Assembly (NCBI GenBank): GCA_023101725.1
Contig: JALJCO010008721.1
Coordinates: 124,001 to 188,000 of the forward strand
Length of the DNA: 64,000 bases
Source of the DNA: Atherinomorus stipes
Taxonomy: Eukaryota; Chordata; Actinopteri; Atheriniformes; Atherinidae
Reading direction: 5' to 3'
Shown here in pieces: positions 19,411 through 30,929 of this stretch (positions are counted from its first letter, which is position 1; every line of letters begins with the position of its first letter). The notes below the pieces were generated by a model. It did no database searches. It had not been told where the DNA came from and saw only the letters and a program-made list of their open reading frames with translations. The position numbers and the translations under genes are program-made.

Positions 19411-19793
19411 ATAATAAAAATTTTGAAAAAAAAATATAAAGGATAAAAAAATGGGAATAAATTGGAAAAGAAAAAAAAAAAAAAAAGGAAAAAAATTTTA
19501 ATTTTACCTTTTTTTTTGGGATTTTTTTTTGGGAGAGAACCAAGAAAATTTGGAAGTGGAATTAAAAATAATATAAATTAAAAAAAAAAAAGAAAAAAAA
19601 AGAATGAAGATCTAAAAAAAAAAAAAAAGAAAATTTTAATTTTATTTTTATATATATATATATATATATATCTGGTAGAAAATAAAATAAAATCAAGATA
19701 ATAATGAAAAAATAATAGAAAAAGATGCAAAAAAAAATGGTAAAAGTTTATAAATTTTTTTATAAAAATTGATTTTTTTTTTTGGCGAAAAAA

Positions 19794-19841
<48 letters not shown>

Positions 19842-19842
19842 A
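19411..19842. repeat. Low-complexity A/T-rich block with (AT)n
   Basis: Poly-A, GGAAAAAA-like and (AT)n runs (19651-19670, 19796-19838). The irregular homopolymers suggest slippage or an uncertain consensus rather than a functional element. Confidence 0.7.
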
Positions 19843-20048
19843 CACTTCACAAAAAGTTAGGGATATTCAACTTTTGGTTATAATTTAAGGAAAATGTCAA
19901 ATATTCACACCTTATTGATATTAAATCATGAATGTTGGACATTTGACTGGAATTATGATGTGGTAATTCCTCCATCTCAAACAACTTATTAAAAGAAAAG
20001 CAACAACAATGGTGGCTAAACCAAATATCCCTAACTTTTTTGTGAGTA

Positions 20049-20052
<4 letters not shown>
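19843..20052. mobile_element. 210-bp Tc1-like MITE
   Basis: The ends CACTTCACAAAAAGTTAGGG and CCCTAACTTTTTTGTGAGTA are inverted and the element sits in an AT run with TA at the left. A half copy (AATATCCCTAACTTTTTCTG) occurs at about 35170. Confidence 0.75.
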
Positions 20053-20110
<58 letters not shown>

Positions 20111-20166
20111 TATTTCATTTCATTTCATATATATATAGTATATGTGTGTGTGTATGTTTGTATGTA

Positions 20167-20211
<45 letters not shown>

Positions 20212-20254
20212 ATATATGAGGTCACCCCCCCCCCCCCCCCCCCCCCCCCCCTTG
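20053..20254. repeat. (AT)n, (GT)n mix and poly-C run
   Basis: AT repeats at 20057-20106 and 20175-20215, TGTGTGTATG variants between them, then about 29 C at 20224-20252. Likely unstable and poorly assembled. Confidence 0.9.
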
Positions 20255-20989
20255 AGGGGTCGGGTGACCTCAGTAACTGGCCAGGCACACCTGGATTAAT
20301 CAGTTTGTCCAGTAATAAAAGACAGGAAGCAAAGGTGTTGTCTGAAGTTCAGGAAGTAATGGAGTTGTGCACGTAGCTCATTGGAGAATATGAACTATGT
20401 AGAATGATAAGCTGCTGTCTGATTCAGCTGTTCTTGAAGAAAGAAACAAAGCTGACCGTCTATGAACAGGGACTTTGATATTCACTCTTGACCTTCACAT
20501 GGCCTCATCAGTGCACAACAGATCATATTATTCCCCCAAAACACAGAAAAGTGAAATTGTTGACATGGTACCTTTTAAAACTCTTGCTATGTGATGTCAT
20601 TGAACGTTTTACGCTATCAGAGAAAGATTTCATTTTTAATTTGGAAAAATACCTGTTGATTTGGTTCGCGGCATATGGAACCATCTGCTGCTTCACACCA
20701 GCTTCTAAACAACCCAGCAGATGGAAACATGGAAAACCTTGGAAGTCTACAACTTCTTGGAGGGAAAAAGTAGGGAATTTCCATCTGTCAACACATTTGC
20801 CACATGCTAATCTGGGGTTTCTGCAGTATCAGAGGCGTTCGATACTGCTAGATCCTGCTAGATTTGGTATCGATATGATGCCAAGTAATTGAAGGGCTAT
20901 AGTATCGTTGATACCGATACTTTTTAATAGGGTTGTAAAATGAACAGATTCATTATTCTGTGGAATTTATATTTTTTAAATTCATTAAT

Positions 20990-21230
20990 AAACAACCAAA
21001 TTATTATCCATACCATAGAAATTCAAACTTGGCATTATCACAGTGAGAGAAGCTGATTCTGGCATAGATGCCTTGTCACCAAGGTGAAACAAATCCACCA
21101 AAGACCACAATCCTCCTTATTTATGAAGTTTGTGATAGTTTAATGCCTTAAATTTAGATTTTTATAATTAGGTGTCCAGAAACAAAGTCATCACTGGTGC
21201 CATTTTAAAAGTGTCAGGCCCTGATCACTG
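20990..21230 (+). repeat. Dispersed satellite-like repeat, locus 2
   Basis: Contains GAGAGAAGCTGATTCTGGCA, GATGCCTTGTCACC, AACAAATCCACCAAAG and AGGTGTCCAGAAACAAAGTC, in the same order as at 13880 and 31305. Confidence 0.5.
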
Positions 21231-22500
21231 TTGTTGCCTATGTTTCATGTAGCATTATTTTATGGGGTTTTTTTTTTTTGTGCTTCACCGATTCCGGCAG
21301 CAGTTTATCTTAATTTTCTCTTTGTTCACTACTTTCTGCTCCAAGTTTCCTCTTTTCTTGAAGTGACTTTTCTTGCTTTTATTATAGTTCTTTTTCTCCT
21401 CTATCATTAAATTATGACATTTATCCTTTATAAAAAAAAAAAGGGGGAGGGGGGGGAGGCTTCTTGTTAAAACTTTCAGGAAACTTCTGGGATGTTAAAC
21501 AGAGACAAATTTCCACACATTGTTTTTGCATATGTTCAGTATACATGACATTGCAGAGCTTTATCAACTTTTGAAGGGAAACTTTTTTCCTTAAGCCGTC
21601 TCTAATCTTAGATGACTAATTTAACAGTAAGTGAACAAGCAGAATGCGACTGCCTGCGTTGCAAAGAGGATCAGGAAAGTTGAATTCTTCCTCGGCCATC
21701 AGCGCCGCTCTCCCTGACCTGCACATGTTTGTGCTCGCGGGGCATTTGTTCTGCTTGTCAAAGTTGCCATCCAATTGGGTGAAGCTCGTATTAAAGAGAT
21801 CAGTGTATTTGCATGTCTCCACGATGGCTGCCTCGCTCGTTTCTCTTTGTGAATATAAAGTAGACAGAACTTAAAGCTGAGAGGTTTCATTACCGAGGCA
21901 GTTCTGCCACACAAATTAAATCGTGCCACTTTGTTGAACACCGACCTCCGTTCATAACTGCAGCCTCATCTCCGCAGTCGTCAGGAAACTTTCAAGCAAA
22001 ACCATGAAAGTCACATTTTTACATGTTTTCTTGAAACTCAATAGATTTCACAGATCAGCCTTCAGTTCGCTTTAAGGTTTCAGATCACTTCTGGTTGAGA
22101 GAAAAGAAAAGAAAATGCCTCACATTCTTCTGAAAACATGAAGCAAACATGAGAGATAACGAAACAACAGAAACAATGGACATGAAAACCACATACCTTA
22201 AAGAAACAGTCATAGTTTTTGTATTTTTCAGTGAGTCTGTTGCAAACATACATTGCAGACCATAGATGTTTTTTCTTTTATCTTTAGCCTCAAATTAAAT
22301 TATAAGGATGGTACAGTCTGAATATGTACTGCTAATAAAATTAAAAAACATTTTTACATCAGTAGATTTGTCAGTTTCCAAGTACAGTCATGTTAATAAG
22401 TCTTCTTCATGCCATCACGTACACTTGCTGCCAGGAGGAATCTCAGCACGCAGGAAACAAGGTCGAAGGTGAAACTTTCTGCCAGCAAGCTTTTTTTATA
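21231..22500. other. Non-coding sequence, no gene seen
   Basis: 21620-21990 is non-repetitive and balanced in composition, with ordered words such as CTGACCTGCACATGTTTGTG and TATTAAAGAGATCAGTGTAT. It may be a conserved non-coding element, but that cannot be judged here. The rest is AT-rich without features. Confidence 0.3.
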
Positions 22501-22504
22501 GCTT

Positions 22505-22720
22505 CAGTTTCTCCAGTTCCCCAAAAAGTTGGGACGCCGTGTACCGTAATCAGACTGTAATGATTTGCAGATCTCATCAGTCCATGTTATATTCCCTCAA
22601 CAACATATTAGGTGATGAAGCTGAGACATTTTATCCTTTAACGTAAAATATTTACTCATTTTGGATTTGATGGTGGCAACGCATCTCAGAACGTTTGGAA
22701 CAGGATGACATAGGGTTCAG
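22505..22720 (+). repeat. Fragment of a common fish DNA transposon end
   Basis: CCCCAAAAAGTTGGGACGCC followed by TGATTTGCAGATCTCAT and GGATTTGATGGTGGCAACGC. I recognise this terminal sequence from a high-copy fish element; the region 59000-60975 belongs to the same group. Confidence 0.5.
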
Positions 22721-23342
22721 CTCCTACAGCAGCCTGGACTTGAAAGCTGGCCTGGGCCCGATGCTGCATGTTCCTTCCACATCAACGCTGAAAAATACAG
22801 TTGTAAAACTGTAACTTACATTCAGCTAAATCAGTAGTTCCTGACCTATTTATTCTGAGGACCCCTTCATGCAACTACCAAACAACCATGGACCCCCTCT
22901 GTGGTCCTGAGCTGGACTCATGCTTGGTCTTACACTTTTATTAGTGAGCTTTTCACCACAAATGATGCATTCTGACTGATTCCTTTCCATGATGTAACCA
23001 AAGCAAAATGATAAAAAAACTTAAGCTGAAACACCTAAGATAGCTCTAAGAAGGGAACCACGAAGATAAAACAAAAAAGACAGAAAAACTGGACTGGTGT
23101 CAGACATTTTTCTGAAATGATGTTCCCTGTTTGGTTATTTGTCTGACAGCTTCATGCTCCAAACATCACCAGAAGGTATAAATTAGGGATTGACTGATGC
23201 AGATTTATAGGGCTGATATCGATATTTTCTCATCAGCCTCAGCTGATGGTTGATACAACCTGCTGATATTTGGGGCCGATACTGCATTTGACTCCCAAAT
23301 TAATATGATGAAGGATACAATGAAAAGTAATTTTATTTCTTC

Positions 23343-23711
23343 TAAAGGATATCTTTTTTTTTTTTTCAACCTGGACCTTATTTCTAGGAGTTTATACGTG
23401 CATTTACTCACCGGTAAAATTTCTGCATCACTTTGACTCTTTTGGAAGATATTACGTTGTGTGGAGAACACCCTGATAACTAACGGAAAGCTAAATCTGA
23501 ACTCACAGGACAATAGTATAATAAGCATTGGTGCAAATGAAGGAGTTTTGCTGCAGATAATGCCTTATGGAGAGGCTGCCCCGTCTCTCTCATTATATGG
23601 ATGTACACTGAAGAGCGACTCAACGTAATGGCTTCCAAAGGAGTCAAAGTGATACAGAAATTTTACCGTGAGTAATTAAGATCCAGGTTGAAAAAAAGAA
23701 ATTTATCCTTA
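23343..23711. mobile_element. Foldback MITE nested in the 23187-27022 stack
   Basis: The left arm (AAGGATATC, T-run, CAACCTGGACCTTATTTCTA, then GTAAAATTTCTGCATCACTT) is the reverse complement, with differences, of the right arm (AAGTGATACAGAAATTTTAC through TCCAGGTTGAAAAAAAG and ATCCTTA). A single arm also lies at 4156. Confidence 0.65.
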
Positions 23712-23784
23712 GAAAAAAACAAAGTACTTCAAATAAATATATAAAAGAAGCAATGCACTTGTAAACAAATATTTAATAGAAACA

Positions 23785-25159
23785 TTAAAGTGCCCCTGGC
23801 ATGAAATTTGCTTTTTTTTTTTTTTAGGTTTTTAATCATATATTTCAGTTTCCCCAGCCTGCCTATGTCCCCTAAGGGGTTAAATTATAGATTTGCGTTT
23901 CCGTTTTCCCTGGGTGCGTCTGCCTACATTGCGAAGTTAGCATTCACAAATGGGCTGATTGGCAGTTCGGTGTATTTTACTCCTTGTGCAGCTTGTGACG
24001 CCATGACTTCCCCCCCCTCCCCCGAACTACAGTCTCCAAGTCCCTCCCTCCGAGATTTACGACAACAAACCGACATCATGGCGTCCCGTTCGCATCAGAA
24101 CTGCTCTGTACCTGGTGTACGAAGGACAACAGCAATCTTTTTGTCGTCCCCACTGGAAAGCTTGTGGATGATTTCATTTATGCAGGAATGTGCCGACTGA
24201 ACTAACAGAAAATCTCCCTGCAGCTCCGTCTCCTCCTCAGGAGGTTATAACGGCTTCCAGCCACCACGAAGAAACACGAAGTTTCTAATGAACGTTTCTC
24301 ATCATGTTCGTGTCTTTTATCTCTGAGGGAAACTGATGTTTGTGATGATTCCAGTTTATAACTCTTCTCGTTGTGTGCGCGTGTTAGGCTGCGGACTCGG
24401 GTTTGCAATCAGGCCTTCATCATCATCATCACTGTTTCTGTACCGCTCCGGTCAGACGAAGACAGATCTAACGAGCAGAACTATTGTAATATATCGTTAG
24501 TATTAGTAATACTAACGATAGTTAGTAACTATTAACTGAATTCGGGTCATGGGTGAAGTAAATAATTCAGGGAAACTTGTTGCTGGAAGATGATGCCGTT
24601 TTCTTCTTAAACTCTATTCATACTCACGCATCAGCATCTGTGTCAGGTTGGTGAATACGTCACTGCCGTACGTCCTGTATAGGTCCACAGAGACTCAATA
24701 CGAACTTCTTCAAGCCTGACATGCAGCCGTGTTCAACAGAACACAGCAACTCTTTTTTTTTACTCCAACATGAGTGTGTGGAGAGGCGCATGTCTGCAGG
24801 TTACTGCTGAGTGTACGGGCGAATGTCTCCAGGTATCTCCGTATCACTCCGCCTCCTCTCCGCAAGAGCACCATGACAACAGAAGCACATGGTGACAAGC
24901 GTGCCTTCTGGTCCCGCCCACCGAACCTCGGTCATTGTACGGCAGTGCTAACAGTAGTGCTAACTAGTAGTTCAACTTTATTGTTCAACTTTATTGTTCA
25001 ACTTTATTTGTATAGCGTCCAGTTCCTGTATAGTAGTGCCTGCTATTCTATGACAAGGGTGATTTACGGCGAATGATCCTTTCATACAGTATTGAGGTAC
25101 TTAGAGTGACTAAAAAGGGACCAAAAGTTGCCGGGAATTTCATGCCGCTGGCACTTTAA
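23785..25159. mobile_element. TTAA-flanked DNA transposon with possible THAP start
   Basis: TTAAAGTGCCCCTGGCATGA at the left mirrors the right end, whose reverse complement reads TTAAAGTGCCAGCGGCATGA. TTAA at both ends (23785-23788, 25156-25159) suggests a Kolobok- or piggyBac-like insertion. A broken zinc-finger-like reading frame lies near the left end. A reverse LINE 3'-tail fragment (TTCAACTTTATTTGTATAGC) sits at about 24970-25020. Confidence 0.6.
24079..24203 (+). pseudogene. Possible THAP N-terminus, one-base frameshift
   Basis: From ATG at 24079 one frame reads MASRSHQNCSVPG. The next frame carries on with CTKDNSNLFVVPTGKLVDDF and ends in a stop. The combination gives a C-x4-C pair followed by F-V-V-P, which resembles the first part of a THAP domain. 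No W core or C-x2-H-F was found, so this is tentative. Confidence 0.35.
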
Positions 25160-25757
25160 AGGAGTCATCCCCCGGAAATCCCACTTTTTCAAGCAAAAAC
25201 GTGTATTGGAACAGGACCTCAGTAAAAATGTGCCAGAAACTCTGGAAAGTGAAAGTGACCTGAGTGCGGGCGCTCTCTTCTCACCAGAATCGGCCACAAG
25301 CACGCACTCAACGCGATTTTGAGTTTTTCCCCTGAATGACGTGAACTAGAGAGGCTGCGAGCTGCTAAGCTAGCCTCTTTAGCGCCACCTGAAAGCAGCT
25401 GATTACCTGCCGCAGAGTAGTTATGACCAGCTTTGTCAGAGAGGAGGACGACGACAAGGAGAGGGGGGGGTGTTGCCGTGCTGGGCTGAGAAATTCATGA
25501 CTTTTCAGTGCTCTAACAGGAGGGACAGCACTACCAGGGAGGAGTGGATTAGGCTATATTTATCAGTGAGGATGTGCAGTCGGTAAGTGTTGCTGCTTGT
25601 GTAACTTATTATCTTTTGTTTAAGAGACCAGTAAACGGTTGTAGACGAGCGTACAAGCTGCTAATGTAGCTACAGAAGCTAACACTTTTTGGTTAACTTA
25701 ACGTCAGACGTCCGCTTCTTATATTCATCAGAGTCCAGCCCTTTTACTCCGCGGATC
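25160..25757. other. Unassigned sequence inside the nested stack
   Basis: Moderately GC-rich, starting AAAGGAGTCATCCCCCGGAA. A short open piece near 25497-25583 (MTFQCSNRRDSTTREEW in one frame) ends at a donor-like CAGTCG|GTAAGT and may be a transposon exon. I could not assign it to a family. Confidence 0.3.
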
Positions 25758-26577
25758 TGTAATAGGGTGGTTCTTTGCCGATACCGGCGACTGCAGGAGG
25801 AGGGGAAAGAAAGAGACCATCGCCAGCAGGTAGTGGTTAAAAGAAATAAAAGCTTTATTAAAGAAATAAAGTAAAACTCCTACTAAACTAAAAACTACTA
25901 AAATAAACCTAAAAGTCCAACTAAAAAGTAATAAAAGTAAAGGATAAAAAGGGGGCTAAAAGGGCTTGCAAGGCTGGCAGTGGCCGGCTTCCACTCGGCT
26001 TCCTCTTGGCTTTCTTTCGGCTCTGTCCCGGGTCCATGGCGGCCGCTCCTCCCGGCATCCGCACTCTTGGCCATAGGCTCCCCCAGGACACCAACGCCGC
26101 TCTCTGGCCCGGGCAGTCACTTCTCCAGGCGGCCGCGCCTCCGGCCGTAGGCCCTCTTTAGTGGGGTCCGCGACCGCCCTCCAACTCCCGAGCCACCCTT
26201 CTGCGTCGCCATCACGGTCACCGTCACCACTACCACTGCCACTGCTGCTGCTACCACGCCGCTGTCTCGAGCCCCCAGCCGGGGGACTCGCATCCTCCCC
26301 CGGCTGCGCCTCCTGGACCCAGTCCTCCTCAGTCCTTCCTCCTCAATCCTCTCCTCCTCTGTTGTCTGCATTCCCGCTTTTATTCTTTCAGCATTCAATT
26401 AAGCCAGGGGAGGGGTCCTTCTCCCCAGGTGCTGCCAATCAGTTCGTTAAAAGCTCCCACTAGCTTGGGAATAAAAACAAGGTTAAAACCACACAAAAAC
26501 CATACAAAGCATGTTAAAAACCAAGCTAGTGGGTAGAGTCCAGTCTCTGGCAGCACCCGGTTGTTCACCCTGTGACA
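25758..26577. mobile_element. Putative solo LTR with 4-bp target duplication GATC
   Basis: 820 bp beginning TGTAATAGGGTGG and ending CACCCTGTGACA, flanked on both sides by GATC (25754-25757 and 26578-26581). TG...CA ends plus a short duplication are the hallmarks of an LTR retrotransposon, and no internal gag or pol sequence is present. The interior is strongly GC-rich (26020-26350). Its chance frames of Pro/Ser or Arg/Val repeats are not genes. Family and orientation undetermined. Confidence 0.6.
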
Positions 26578-27431
26578 GATCCTCTCCATCAACCGTACCG
26601 TTACGTTTTTATCACGTTTTTCTCTGTTGGGACATCATTTTCCTTCACACGGTCTGTCCTGATAAAACTTTGTTTTGGCTTTGACGTTTGCCTCGTGAAC
26701 GCGCTTACAGACAGGTCCAACTCTCGTGCGTATTGTCGCAACAAACAAAAGTTGGGGATAAAAAGAGGTTAAAATGAGCTCATTAAATTTTTGTCCCACC
26801 CAACTAGAATTAAAAATTCATTTAAAGATAATTTAAGAAGGATTGTGTATGTAAAACACTAGGTTATAACATCTTTAAACTTGTAACAAATATGAAAAAG
26901 TCTGTAAATTATGCCGAGTCGGGGTATTTGCCAATAACACACCTGACGTATATGCCGATGCCAGCAAAAAATGCAAATTTTGGCCTAAAATATCAGGTGG
27001 CCTCTGTATCGGTCTATCCTTAGTAAAATTTAATAAATGACTGGGTGAGAAATTTGGATGGAATTCCTGTTTTGTTTTTTTGGGTTTTTTTGTCCGACCA
27101 GAAATGTACTTTAATTTGTGTTTAGTTACATAATCTACTTTCTGACAGCCCATGTTGTACCATATCAATCAAATTCTATCAAATCAATATTTTAGAAAGC
27201 GCTTTCTGAGCAGGGTCTTTGTTTAGATGCTTGGACAGCAGATAATTAGACAAGTTAGATATTAAAATATACTGCAGGTGAGGCGTGGAATAAAAACAGA
27301 ATGGCAGAGTAAAAGTCAGACATTAAATAAATAAGCAATGAGAGATGAACTTAATGCAACGGTGAAAAGATTTCAGTTTTAAGACGTGATCATTGGATCT
27401 GTGTTGGAGCTCTAAAACTGAACTCTGCGGA

Positions 27432-27583
27432 TGGAGCGCGACGTTTTACCTGCTGATCTGAGTCGCCGCCCCGGATCATCCAGAAGATCTGAAGCTTGCT
27501 GGACACGGAGTCAGTGAAAGATCTCAAACCAGGTCTGATGATCCACTTCACGGTCTCCAGGAGGACAGAGCAGCAGCTTCTGC
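27432..27583 (-). other. Possible orphan exon, unidentified
   Basis: On the minus strand an acceptor-like ATTACTGCAG lies just upstream and a donor-like CAGCAG|GTAAAA lies at the end near 27450. Between them one frame is open, starting VSESGRSCCSVLLETVKWII and ending MIRGGDSDQQ. Composition is more gene-like than its surroundings. I do not recognise the peptide and no partner exon was found, so it may be chance. Confidence 0.2.
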
Positions 27584-28769
27584 CCGACTCACTCACCTCT
27601 GCAGTAATAAACCAGCAACCAGTGTTTCTGAATCACTCTGACATGGTGGCTCCTCAAGATGATGATGATGATGGCTGACTGTAACTGACTTCATGTGGCT
27701 GATGAAAGTCAGAGCTGATCAATATTTTACCTTCATGATTATTGTGGCTGAAATCTTACACAATAAAGAAAATACGAAATAAAAATAAGACACGAAAATA
27801 AGATGATAAAGGAAACCAGGCTAAAAATGGCTGAAAGTGTAAAATTTCCTCCTGATTCCTGTGAAGTATTTTATAACTTCGTGATGACATCATCATCTTG
27901 ACATGTTTCAGACCTTACATGTCAGATTAGTTTTTCTTGGTTAACTCTGATAAAAAAGAAACCAATCCATTTAGAGGATGTAATATGTTTATGGGTAACT
28001 TCTGTAAAGTGATGCTTTAAGCACAACCAGTTTGACGTTTTTGTTTTTACTTTGAAATTAAATACTTCTATAAATCTAAATAAATGTTTAACTCAGTGAC
28101 AGATTTATGAGTTCAACATAAATTATCTTTAATTATTCAGAAAATTATGAGATTTATACAATAAACATCTTTCAATAATTACTAATTTCTCTATTACTTA
28201 ATGCTTTGATTCGTTCATAGAATAATAAATTTAATTTACTGTTTTTTCACAGCTGAGCAGTTCTTTTACTACCATTAACTAATAATGGTACCAATACTAC
28301 TACTACTACTACTAATAATAATAATGATGATGATAAAAACTGTTTAAAAACAAATATACACAATTTCTCTGATTTCTTAACAGGTAACTGGGTGGCTTTT
28401 TTTTTCTTTTGCTTGACAAATAACAGAAATGATTCATTGTTTGGGATGAAATCAAACATAGTCGTCGCTGTAAAATAGTTCATTTATAATCTGCATTTAT
28501 CCACTAATGTTTTGCTCATCCACATATTGCTATTTGCCACAGCGGCACTTTCGTAAAATATGATTTTAAAAGGTAAATTTAACTTTTTAAATCCTTGAAG
28601 GGGAATTTGTGAAGCATTGGAAAATGACACCACTCATCATACTCTCACCCCACGCTGACTGGTTGTACTGGTACGTAGGTTTCTGTAGTACTGCATTTAA
28701 TAATAATAGTAATGCAACATTAAATGTTTTCTTATGAAACTCATCTTTCAGAATGATTTGTTTAGACAC

Positions 28770-28775
28770 CCCCCC

Positions 28776-28830
<55 letters not shown>
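28770..28830. repeat. Poly-C followed by (CA)n
   Basis: About 22 C then about 19 CA units; length probably variable. Confidence 0.9.
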
Positions 28831-28833
<3 letters not shown>

Positions 28834-29001
28834 TACACACAAAATAAAGAAATACAGTAGAAAAGTGCTTTAGGAAAAAACAGAGAAATACACTTGTCTT
28901 TTTAAGTTAATACTTGTGTGGATTAAAATAAATACATTTAATGAAAAATAGTTTGATCCTCTGGAGGAATTAACATTGTAGTGGGATTTTAAAATGTTCA
29001 C

Positions 29002-29089
29002 AGATCGTTAGTAACCTTCACCAGTGCCGTCTCTGTGTTAGAGCTCATCATAGCACAGAGACGGCACTGGTGAAGGTTACTAACGATCT
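29002..29089. repeat. Perfect 36-bp hairpin at the LINE 5' end
   Basis: Arm 29002-29037 is the exact reverse complement of arm 29054-29089, with a 16-bp loop. The right arm is LINE coding sequence; the left arm is an inverted duplicate. Confidence 0.95.
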
Positions 29090-30203
29090 TCTCATGGCTT
29101 CAGATAAAGGACTCCTGTCCATACTTGTCCTGTTAGATCTCAGTGCTGCATTCGACACCATCGATCACAACATTCTGCTACAGAGACTTGAACATGTTAT
29201 TGGAATTAGAGGAACTGCATTAGATTGGTTCAAGTCATACTTATCTGATAGATTTCAGTTTGTTAATGTCAACAACGAGTCTTCATCACACACCAGAGTA
29301 ACTCATGGAGTTCCCCAGGGTTCTGTGCTCGGACCAATTCTCTTCACATTATATATGCTTCCTTTGGGTAATATCATCAGACAACATGGCATAAATTTTC
29401 ATTGTTATGCAGACGACACTCAGATATACTTATCTATGAAGCCTGATGAAACCAATCAGTTTGTTAGATTACAAAGATGTCTTGGTGACATAAAGACCTG
29501 GATGACCCTGAACTTTCTGCTTCTAAATTCAGACAAGACCGAGGTTATAGTCTTTGGACCCGAAAAACTCAGGACTAAATTATCTAGCTTTATAGTTGAT
29601 CTGGATGGCATTAATTTGGCTTCCAGCACCACAGTGAAGAATCTTGGAGTCATTTTTGACCAGGATTTGTCTTTCAACTCCCATATAAAACAGGTTTCTA
29701 GAACCGCCTTCTTTCACCTACGTAATATTGCTAAAATTAGGAACATCTTATCTCAGGACGATGCAGAAAAACTAGTCCATGCTTTTGTTACTTCCAGATT
29801 GGATTATTGTAATTCCTTATTATTGGGCTGCCCCAAATATGCCTTGAAAAGTCTCCAGCTGATCCAGAATGCTGCAGCCAGGGTTCTGACTAGAACCAGC
29901 AGGAGAGATCATATTTCTCCAGTTCTAGCTTCTCTTCATTGGCTCCCTGTTAAATCCAGGATAGAATTTAAAATTCTTCTTCTCACATATAAAGCTCTCC
30001 ATGACCAAGCTCCATTATATATTAGAGATCTCATAGTTCCATATATTCCAAGCAGGGCACTTCGCTCTCAGACTGCAGGCCTTTTGGTAGTTCCAAGGGT
30101 CTCTAAGAGTAGAATGGGAGGCAGAGCGTTTGGCTATCAAGCCCCCTATTATGGAATCAGTTACCCTTCAGGTTCGGGAGGCAGACACCCTCTCTACCTT
30201 TAA
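29054..30203 (+). pseudogene. LINE reverse transcriptase, truncated and frameshifted
   Basis: A partial ORF2 without a natural start; its first codons (ETALVKVTNDL) are mid-domain. Visible RT motifs (counted from 29070) are LLDLSAAFDTIDH at about 21-33, HGVPQGSVLGPILF at 79-92, and CYADDTQIYL with the catalytic YADD at 113-116. SDKTEVIVFGP and SLHWLPVKSRIEFKILLLTY follow. The last piece shifts frame after AFGYQAP (about 30140-30150), because the expected LLWNQLP continuation sits in another frame. The N-terminal endonuclease is absent. The motif set fits the L2/CR1 group; the host effect is none beyond repeat content. Confidence 0.85.
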
Positions 30204-30929
30204 GATCAGGCTTAAAACCTTCCTTTTTGATAAGTCTTATAGTTAGGGATGGCTAGCCTTCCCTTAGTTAAGCTGCTATAGGTTTAGACTGCTGCGGGAC
30301 ATCCATGATGCACTGGGCTCTTCCTCTCCCACCATCTCTGTCTCTCCATGTAGAAACCTGTGACAGTATTGCATCATTAACTGTGTTCTCCTCTCTCAGC
30401 AGATCTGGCTGGATAACGTTGCAGTGTTTGTTGGTCTCCCTTTCTGTCTTCTCCCCCCCCAGCCGGTCGAGGCAGATGGCCGCCCTACCTGAGCCGGGTT
30501 CTGCCGGAGGTTTTTCCTCCCTGTTAAAAGGGTGTTTTCCTTCCCACTGTCGCCACCCCTCCGTGCTTGCTCAGGATGGGGGATTGGACCGGGTCAAGTC
30601 AAGATTCGATCCAATCTGTTGGTTTCCTTAACTAGGCTATTATGAATCTGACCTGAATTTTTCTGTCTGTTTAAGCGCCCTGAGGTGACATTGTCATGAA
30701 TGGACGCTATACAAATAAAGTTGAATTGAATTGAATATAAAATATCAAAATACAAATATTTCCATGAATTAAAAAAGAAAAAAAAAACATCAATATTTAA
30801 AACGTAAATCTTGACAATTAAAAATATTTATTAATTTTTTTTTTTATGTCTGTTTTCCATCTGACGGAAGTTCAGTGTAAAACAATCTGATGAGAGCAAA
30901 GAAAAAGTAACATTGAGCAACAAGATTTT

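Larger units (their letters stand above)
23187..27022. mobile_element. Outer hAT-like element split by nested insertions
   Basis: The left end (AGGGATTGACTGATGCAGAT at about 23187) and the right end (CTGTATCGGTCTATCCTTA to 27022) look like the two TIRs of one element. Between them sit a foldback element, a TTAA-flanked element and a solo LTR. The pairing is an inference from end similarity (AGGGAT-GACYGAT). Confidence 0.45.
27023..28990. other. AT-rich non-coding sequence with simple repeats
   Basis: Contains (GAT)n/(TACTAA)n runs near 28295-28335, a C-run (28770-28791) and a CA repeat (28792-28830). The only candidate for coding is listed at 27432-27583. Confidence 0.5.
29002..30737 (+). 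mobile_element. L2-type LINE, 5'-truncated, 3' end intact
   Basis: Encodes the palm and C-terminal part of a non-LTR reverse transcriptase, then a 3' UTR (with CCCTGAGGTGACATTGTCAT and GGACGCTATACAAATAAAGT) that ends in a TTGAA/ATTGA repeat tail at about 30737. The start is a perfect inverted copy of its own first 36 bp. This is the best-preserved autonomous-type element in the window. Confidence 0.85.

Noticed and set aside
26117..26463. Frames rich in Pro/Ser/Leu (plus) and Arg/Val/Glu (minus)
   Set aside because: Low-complexity GC-rich sequence inside the putative LTR; no domain and no consistent start.
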